DNA of 19,243 nt from an uncultured Eggerthellaceae bacterium (GTDB taxonomy: Bacteria > Actinomycetota > Coriobacteriia > Coriobacteriales > Eggerthellaceae): the NCBI GenBank assembly GCA_934631995.1, contig CAKTYF010000029.1:1-19243 (forward strand), read 5' to 3'. Positions 14,619 through 19,243 of this stretch are shown here, piece after piece. Made by a program: the position numbers and the translations under genes. The notes beneath the pieces were generated by a model, which ran no database searches, was not told the origin of the DNA, and saw only the letters and a program-made list of their open reading frames with translations. Each line of letters starts with the position of its first letter. Position 1 is the first letter of the stretch.

Positions 14619-15437
14619 TTATTTACCCATCTCACTTGAGCAAACGGGCGCAGAAAGAGTGCTGCTCAAGGACGTGTCCTGATTCGAGGGCGCTTTAGCG
14701 GACTGAGCGTTGACCGAACCGGTGATAGTTGAATCATTCGCGGTTTTATCGGCAGCTTTTTCCTTCAAGATGCTTGTTGCAAACGCCGCAGCCACACCAA
14801 TAATTGCACCCAGAAGAATTGCCGGACCCGTAAGGCCAACGCATTTGCATACATACACGCCAGCTATGGCAAAAATAATAGCGACAATGTTTTCAATGCA
14901 TATCTTCTGGGAACACATAAGGCAGACGAAAATGGACGTCATAGCAAACGACGCTACCGCCAAAGGAATGTTGATCAGACCGCCGATGATCACGCCCAAA
15001 GAATTCGAAACCGTCCACGACGCACAGGAAAAGATGTTCACCCAAAGTGCGTGCTTAACCGACCAATTGCCTTCTTCGAACTTTTCGGTATTCACGCCAA
15101 ACGATTCGTCGGTAACGGTTGCGCCGAACAGAAATGTCAACCGTTTCCGTTCTTTATCGCAAAACGGCGCAAACGATGCCGAATACAGCATCTGACGCGA
15201 GTTCACCAAAGAAATGCTTGCAATGATGGATGCCAGCGGCGCACCGGCAAGGTACATATTCGGAAGCATGAACTGCCCAGCACCCGAATAAAACAACAGC
15301 GAAAGCAAGAAAACTTGCAGAACGTTCAGACCGATTGATGCATTCAAGATACCGCACGGCACACCAATGGCAACGTAACCCAACATGATAGGCAACGCTG
15401 CTTCGAATGCTTGTTTTATGTAGAGCGATTTAGACAC
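14619..15437 (-). CDS. azlC: AzlC-family branched-chain amino acid exporter
   Basis: This is the large permease of the AzlCD exporter. The 272-residue protein starts MSKSLYIKQAFEAALPIMLG and has the AzlC signatures FYSGAGQFM, SLVNSRQMLYSASFAPF and FLFGATVTDESFGVN, with multiple membrane segments to about residue 225. The last 45 or so residues form a hydrophilic Ser/Thr/Ala-rich tail absent from typical family members of about 230-240 residues. The start is GTG 15437 with no Shine-Dalgarno sequence. A promoter predicts a transcript start only about two bases earlier, so the mRNA is probably leaderless. Confidence 0.92.
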   Translation of the reverse strand: MSKSLYIKQAFEAALPIMLGYVAIGVPCGILNASIGLNVLQVFLLSLLFYSGAGQFMLPNMYLAGAPLASIIASISLVNSRQMLYSASFAPFCDKERKRLTFLFGATVTDESFGVNTEKFEEGNWSVKHALWVNIFSCASWTVSNSLGVIIGGLINIPLAVASFAMTSIFVCLMCSQKICIENIVAIIFAIAGVYVCKCVGLTGPAILLGAIIGVAAAFATSILKEKAADKTANDSTITGSVNAQSAKAPSNQDTSLSSTLSAPVCSSEMGK

Positions 15438-15445
15438 GAATTGGC

Positions 15446-15474
15446 ATTATAGACGCTTTGCGAATTATTTTCAC
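15446..15474 (-). promoter_or_regulatory. Promoter of azlCD
   Basis: On the minus strand GTGAAA (15474-15469) and a perfect TATAAT (15451-15446) are separated by 17 bp. Initiation six to eight bases downstream would fall at about 15439, next to the azlC GTG at 15437. Confidence 0.65.
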
Positions 15475-15593
15475 CCTTCAAAAAGCGGCGGTAGGTTTTT
15501 AACACAAACGGACAGAGCATGCCGGAACGCCTGGCTGTACGCAAATTCGCACAATTCTTCATCCTGATTTGTATCCGTGAAGTCCAGCTCCAA
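15471..15593 (-). other. Possible 40-codon ORF or gene remnant between dgt and azlC (weak)
   Basis: A frame from TTG 15593 to TGA 15471 encodes about 40 residues, including CEFAYSQAFRHALSVCVKN and ending PPLFEG. Its amino acid mix looks protein-like, whereas the other open frame across this gap has many Arg and Trp residues and starts inside dgt. There is no ATG, GTG or ribosome binding site, and I do not recognise the family. It may be the tail of a decayed gene or chance. Confidence 0.2.
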
Positions 15594-15609
15594 GCCCAGT
15601 TAATCCCAA

Positions 15610-15640
15610 ATGTTAAAAAGACCCCGTCACTTTTTAACAT
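15610..15640 (-). terminator. Inverted repeat at the end of dgt, candidate terminator
   Basis: Perfect 11-bp arms ATGTTAAAAAG (15610-15620) and its complement (15630-15640) enclose a 9-base loop. In the minus-strand RNA the 3' arm carries UUUUU, and the hairpin overlaps the last base of the dgt stop codon. The stem is A/T-rich, with a GC-rich loop (TGACGGGGT). The near symmetry would let it work in either direction. Confidence 0.6.
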
Positions 15641-16680
15641 CAGCCCAAAGAGCGGGGCGTGAAAAGCTCCTCGAAACAAGAAATGGCATAGCGATCTGTC
15701 ATGCCGGAAAGATAATCAACAACCGCGCGGATGTCGTTTCCCTGCGAAATAGCGCAGTACTCTGCAGGGATGTCTTGCGGATGCTGCAAATAGTAACCAT
15801 AGAGACACTTCATAAGGCGACGCGCTTTATCAACCTCGCGATTCACTTCATCAGATTGATAAACGCAACGGAACAGAAACGCCCGGAGCTCGCTCATTGC
15901 TGCACTCACCTGCTCGCTCAATCCAATATCCCCTGATTGAGCGCTTGTAATAACCATATTCTCCACAAGCGTTTCAATACGTTGAGCGTGATTCGTACCC
16001 AAAACGCGTTTCGTAGAATCCGGCAGCATGTTCTCGGAAAGAAATCCCGCACGAATCGCATCGTCAATGTCGTGATTCACATATGCAATGCGATCGGCCG
16101 TTGCCACAATGCGCCCCTCGAGCGTGTTTGCAGGCTTCTCGCCCGTATGGCACAAAATACCGTTGCGCGTTTCCGGCGTAAGCGATAAACCTTTGCCGCC
16201 GTTCTCAATGACCTCCACCACACGCACGCTCTGCTCATTATGACGGTACAAGTCGTTGACCTGCTCTGTTGCGGGATCAATGCGCAACGTGCCGGCAATG
16301 CAATGGCGCAGAGCCTCTTCGCCCGCATGACCAAACGGCGTATGACCTAAATCGTGGCCAAGCGCAATGGCTTCCGTCAAATCCTCGTTGAGCCCCAATC
16401 CACGGGCAATCGTACGAGCAATCTGCGCAACTTCAAGCGTGTGCGTAAGGCGCGTGCGGAAATGGTCGCCTTCAACCGCCAAGAACACTTGCGTCTTGTG
16501 TGACAGACGCCGAAAACTTTTCGAATGCAGAATTTTATCGCGATCTTTCTGGAAGGGATTGCGCAGCAAGTCGGCATGAAACGCATAAGCAGAATCGCGC
16601 GACGGCATCAACGGAACAGCCTCGGGCGAAAGAAAACCGCTGCGTTCTTCTGAATACGCATCTCCCGTTATCACTTCCAC
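15640..16680 (-). CDS. dgt: dGTP triphosphohydrolase-like HD-domain protein
   Basis: Members of this family cut dNTPs to deoxynucleoside and tripolyphosphate, adjusting dNTP pools. The 346-residue protein has FRRLSHKTQVF near residue 57, then the HD metal site with His80 (TRLTHTLEVAQIAR) and His109-Asp110 (LGHDLGHTPFGHAGE). A downstream Asp lies in RIAYVNHDIDDAI. Length matches the shorter dGTPase-like group (type 2) rather than the roughly 500-residue E. coli enzyme, so substrate preference is uncertain. The start is GTG 16680, with AAAGGAAG about ten bases before it. It lies 96 bases after mtnA without an evident terminator, so the two may share a transcript. Confidence 0.93.
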   Translation of the reverse strand: MEVITGDAYSEERSGFLSPEAVPLMPSRDSAYAFHADLLRNPFQKDRDKILHSKSFRRLSHKTQVFLAVEGDHFRTRLTHTLEVAQIARTIARGLGLNEDLTEAIALGHDLGHTPFGHAGEEALRHCIAGTLRIDPATEQVNDLYRHNEQSVRVVEVIENGGKGLSLTPETRNGILCHTGEKPANTLEGRIVATADRIAYVNHDIDDAIRAGFLSENMLPDSTKRVLGTNHAQRIETLVENMVITSAQSGDIGLSEQVSAAMSELRAFLFRCVYQSDEVNREVDKARRLMKCLYGYYLQHPQDIPAEYCAISQGNDIRAVVDYLSGMTDRYAISCFEELFTPRSLG

Positions 16681-16776
16681 GGATACCGCTTCCTTTCTTC
16701 TGTTGTGATGCTGCGCATTGAACGACGTATTGCGCTTCAGTCGTACCGTTTCATTATGGACAGCGCGCCTTTTCGA

Positions 16777-17838
16777 CTACGAACGCGCAAGCTTTACAAG
16801 ATCTTTTACCTGGTAAACACCCTGTTCCGTGATAAATGCCGCAACGAGTTTGCCTGGCGTCACATCGAATGCTGGATTATAAACCTCTACGCCTTCGATG
16901 GGTTGCGGAAGAACTTCGGCAGCATCACGCTGCTCAATGGGAATTTCCGCACCTGTTTCAAGGGAGAAATCAAACGTGGACAAAGGAGCCGCAACATAGA
17001 ACGGAATCTTGTGATAATGCGCCAAAACGGCAAGTCCATACGTGCCGATCTTATTTGCCGTATCGCCATTGCGCGCAATACGATCGGCACCCACAATCAC
17101 GCAGTCGATCTTGCCTTGCGCCATGAGTGCTGCCGCCATGTTATCGCAGTTCAACGTTACATCCACGCCCGCCTGCGCTAATTCCCACACCGTCAGGCGC
17201 GCACCCTGGCCCACCGGACGCGTTTCGTCGGCAAACACTTTTTGCACTTTACCCTGCTCTGCGGCGGCATAAATAATGCCAAGTGCCGTTCCGTAAAACG
17301 CTGTGGCAAGGCTTCCCGCATTGCAGTGCGTAAGAATGCAGGCGTTATCGGGGATAAGCGAAACACCGTTTTCGCCGATGGCGCGATTGATGCGCTCGTC
17401 ATCTGCCGTCAATTGCTGTACGTACGTGCACGCATTCAATCCCATTTCTTCAAGCGGAGCGCCACCATCAAGCTGCTCATGGATATAGGCGACTGTTTTA
17501 TCAACCGCCCACGTAAGGTTGACCGCAGTCGGTCGCGCATCGGTCACTTCGCGCGCAACAATATCGAGCGCCTGCGTGAAATCATCTTCATCAACCACCA
17601 CGGCATCGTTTTCAAGCCAAAGCGCCACGGCGGCAGCACCAGCAATGCCAATGGCAGGAGCGCCGCGCACGGCAAGCGTCTTGATGGCATCAATAACTTC
17701 GCGCCACTGCGTTGTCTCGGAAACTTTCAGCTCACCCGGCAAAAGACGCTGGTCAATGAAACGCAAAGAGGCATTATCATCGCGATATATAAGCTCCAAC
17801 GTACGCGGAAGATTCTCCAAATGCAGTTTGCTTGCCAT
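16777..17838 (-). CDS. mtnA: S-methyl-5-thioribose-1-phosphate isomerase (MtnA / eIF2B-like)
   Basis: MtnA converts 5-methylthioribose-1-phosphate to methylthioribulose-1-phosphate in salvage of the S-adenosylmethionine by-product MTA. The 353-residue protein shows RGAPAIG (58-64), the catalytic Cys172 in LTHCNAG, DETRPVGQGARLT, Asp252 in VGADRIARNGDTANKIGT and a C-terminal NPAFDVTPG. All key residues of the isomerase branch of the eIF2B-alpha family are present. No other methionine-salvage gene is nearby, so it may feed a shortened MTA pathway or accept a related sugar phosphate. ATG 17838 has AAAGGA upstream. Confidence 0.93.
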   Translation of the reverse strand: MASKLHLENLPRTLELIYRDDNASLRFIDQRLLPGELKVSETTQWREVIDAIKTLAVRGAPAIGIAGAAAVALWLENDAVVVDEDDFTQALDIVAREVTDARPTAVNLTWAVDKTVAYIHEQLDGGAPLEEMGLNACTYVQQLTADDERINRAIGENGVSLIPDNACILTHCNAGSLATAFYGTALGIIYAAAEQGKVQKVFADETRPVGQGARLTVWELAQAGVDVTLNCDNMAAALMAQGKIDCVIVGADRIARNGDTANKIGTYGLAVLAHYHKIPFYVAAPLSTFDFSLETGAEIPIEQRDAAEVLPQPIEGVEVYNPAFDVTPGKLVAAFITEQGVYQVKDLVKLARS

Positions 17839-17872
17839 AGCCTTGTCCTTTCAGGGGAATTTCTTTCCTGTA

Positions 17873-17937
17873 AGTATACTCGTTTCTCTGAACCGATACG
17901 CTCACAACGTTTCGCGCGTTGCGAAAGCACGCGCGAA
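17873..17937 (-). promoter_or_regulatory. mtnA upstream region: -10-like site and GC-rich dyad
   Basis: TATACT on the minus strand (17878-17873) is a fair -10 about 35 bases before mtnA, but I see no good -35. A perfect 9-bp dyad TTCGCGCGT/ACGCGCGAA (17911-17919 with 17929-17937) lies 33 bp upstream of it. The dyad could be an operator, or a second hairpin after the hppA terminator. Confidence 0.35.
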
Positions 17938-17956
17938 CAGGCCATGCTCAAGGCAT

Positions 17957-17986
17957 AAAAAATGCGCCAGCACGAAGCCGGCGCAT
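17957..17986 (-). terminator. Intrinsic terminator of hppA
   Basis: The minus strand reads ATGCGCCGGC (17986-17977), a TTCGT loop, then GCTGGCGCAT (17971-17962): ten pairs with one G-U. A run of six Ts (17962-17957) follows. It lies 32 bases after the hppA stop. Confidence 0.93.
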
Positions 17987-18018
17987 CTTCTGAATGCCAC
18001 TCTATTGCTAAATCGCAA

Positions 18019-19243
18019 TTACAGCAAGTTCTGAACCGCAATGAACAGCGGGCTGAACGTCAACGCGATGATAGTCATCAGATTGATCAGAATGTTCATG
18101 GAAGGACCGGACGTATCCTTGAACGGGTCGCCAACGGTATCGCCAACAACAGCAGCCTTGTGAGCCTCGGAGCCCTTGCCGCCATGGTTACCCTGTTCAA
18201 TGTATTTCTTGGCATTGTCCCAAGCGCCACCGGCGTTGGACATGAATATAGCCAAAAGCATACCGGTTGCAACAGCGCCAGCCAAGAATCCACCCAGCAT
18301 TTCGGGGTTGAAGCAGCCGATAACGATAGGCACAACAACGGCCAAAATGCCCGGAAGCATCATTTCATGCAGAGCAGACGTGGTGGAAATACCAACGCAC
18401 TTATCGTACTCGGGCTCGTTCTCGTACTCCATGATGCCGGGAATCTCGCGGAACTGGCGACGAACTTCCTCGACCATGGCATGGGCGGCACGGGAAACAG
18501 CGCCCATAGTCAAAGCAGCGAACATAAACGGCATCATAGCGCCAATAAAGATACCGGCAACGATGATGGGGTTCGTCAGCGTCAGGCTGAAATCAGGGAG
18601 CATGTGGCTCATGGTTGCCTGATAGGACACGAACAAAGAGATTGCAGCCAAACCAGCAGAGCTGATGGCGAAGCCCTTCGCAATAGCAGCAGTGGTGTTG
18701 CCAACAGCGTCCAAAGAGTCGGTACGATCGCGGATTTCCTCGGGCAGACCAGCCATTTCAGCAATGCCACCCGCGTTGTCGGCAACGGGGCCGTATGCGT
18801 CAACGCCAATGGTGATGGCAGTGTTGGACAGCATACCGGTAGCAGCCAGACCAACGCCGTACAGGCCAACAGCAATGCCCGTACCCGTAGCGTTGGGGAA
18901 TGCCATATTGCCGAACGTGAAAGCACCGATGATAGCGAAAGCCAGCAACACGATAGGAGCGATGGTGGACATCATACCGGTGCCCAAGCCCTCGATGATA
19001 ACGGTTGCAGCGCCCGTCTCGGCAGACTCAGCGATTTTGTGAACAGGCTTGTACTTATCGGAGCAGAAGTACTCGGTGATCTTGCCAATAGCAAGACCGG
19101 CAACCAGACCGCAGATGACAGAACCGAACAGGAACAGCGGCTGAGCTTCGGTAGACTGGCCGTTCCAGATGAAGAACATGATGAAAATGATGCAGATCTC
19201 AATAAGAGCAGCAACATACGTACCACGGTTCAGAGCCTTGTGC
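18019..19243 (-). CDS. hppA: Membrane-bound proton/sodium-translocating pyrophosphatase (5' part outside window)
   Basis: This enzyme couples pyrophosphate hydrolysis to H+ or Na+ pumping. The window holds 408 C-terminal residues, opening with HKALNRGTYVAALIEICIIF in the same frame as the rest, so the internal ATG at 19179 is not the start. Family motifs include VGLYGVGLAATGMLSNT, DAYGPVADNAGGIAEMAGL, RTDSLDAVGNTTAAIAKG, SNAGGAWDNAKKYIE and DTVGDPFKDTSGPSMNILI. These supply the Asp/Lys pyrophosphate-binding set. The GNTTAAIAK segment has Ala where K+-independent enzymes have Lys, and Ala again three residues later, which points to the K+-dependent subclass. The ion pumped (Na+, H+ or both) cannot be decided here. 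It ends in a strong terminator. Confidence 0.96.
   Translation of the reverse strand, partial: HKALNRGTYVAALIEICIIFIMFFIWNGQSTEAQPLFLFGSVICGLVAGLAIGKITEYFCSDKYKPVHKIAESAETGAATVIIEGLGTGMMSTIAPIVLLAFAIIGAFTFGNMAFPNATGTGIAVGLYGVGLAATGMLSNTAITIGVDAYGPVADNAGGIAEMAGLPEEIRDRTDSLDAVGNTTAAIAKGFAISSAGLAAISLFVSYQATMSHMLPDFSLTLTNPIIVAGIFIGAMMPFMFAALTMGAVSRAAHAMVEEVRRQFREIPGIMEYENEPEYDKCVGISTTSALHEMMLPGILAVVVPIVIGCFNPEMLGGFLAGAVATGMLLAIFMSNAGGAWDNAKKYIEQGNHGGKGSEAHKAAVVGDTVGDPFKDTSGPSMNILINLMTIIALTFSPLFIAVQNLL

Noticed and set aside
15416..15679. Minus-strand 87-codon frame between dgt and azlC
   Set aside because: It starts inside dgt and runs through the dgt hairpin into azlC, with an Arg/Trp-rich composition and no ribosome site.
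17839..17960. SAM or other riboswitch before mtnA
   Set aside because: The region between the -10-like site and the start codon is only about 30 bases, too short for a riboswitch, and no known motif is visible.

Overview
The window is a gene-dense bacterial chromosome segment of roughly balanced GC. Every supported gene lies on the minus strand, so it is transcribed from high to low coordinates. The block pyrR-pyrB-pyrC-pyrK-pyrD-pyrF-mihF-gmk-rpoZ points to Actinobacteria. Actinobacterial integration host factor beside gmk and rpoZ is the known arrangement there. PyrKD in place of carAB, the moderate GC, a membrane pyrophosphatase with K+-dependent-type residues and a ThiI without rhodanese suggest an anaerobic, gut or oral Coriobacteriia-like organism. 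That placement is an inference from gene order and protein style, not from a database search.

Layout in transcription order. (1) 19243-18019: C-terminal part of a membrane pyrophosphatase (hppA), cut by the window edge and closed by a strong terminator. (2) 17838-15640: mtnA-like isomerase, then a dGTPase-family HD hydrolase (dgt), ending in an 11-bp-arm hairpin. (3) 15437-14285: azlC-azlD branched-chain amino acid exporter with a promoter that predicts a nearly leaderless GTG-start mRNA. (4) 14271-11282: copper-homeostasis operon csoR-copA-copZ behind a perfect CsoR palindrome that covers the promoter spacer and part of the -10 element. (5) 11125-5649: de novo UMP operon pyrRBCKDF. It is preceded by a leader that can fold as antiterminator, PyrR-type hairpin or terminator. 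It encodes every UMP-pathway step after carbamoyl phosphate. (6) 5613-3124: mihF-gmk-rpoZ-thiI, with its own promoter in front of mihF. (7) 2984-1: late competence genes comEA-comEC; ComEC is intact in the window but cut just after the NRYG motif of its metallo-beta-lactamase domain.

The most interesting non-coding signal is the 140-bp gap between thiI and comEA. It holds six half-sites (four CTATCAAA and two TTGACAAA variants) spaced 11/21/11/21/11 bp, which is three pairs at a 32-bp period in helical register. Next comes an 18-bp stem-loop that buries the comEA Shine-Dalgarno sequence and part of its start codon. Together these look like an undescribed two-level control of DNA-uptake genes. 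The coding genes are recognisable families. I saw no tRNA, rRNA, CRISPR array, insertion sequence or prophage gene.
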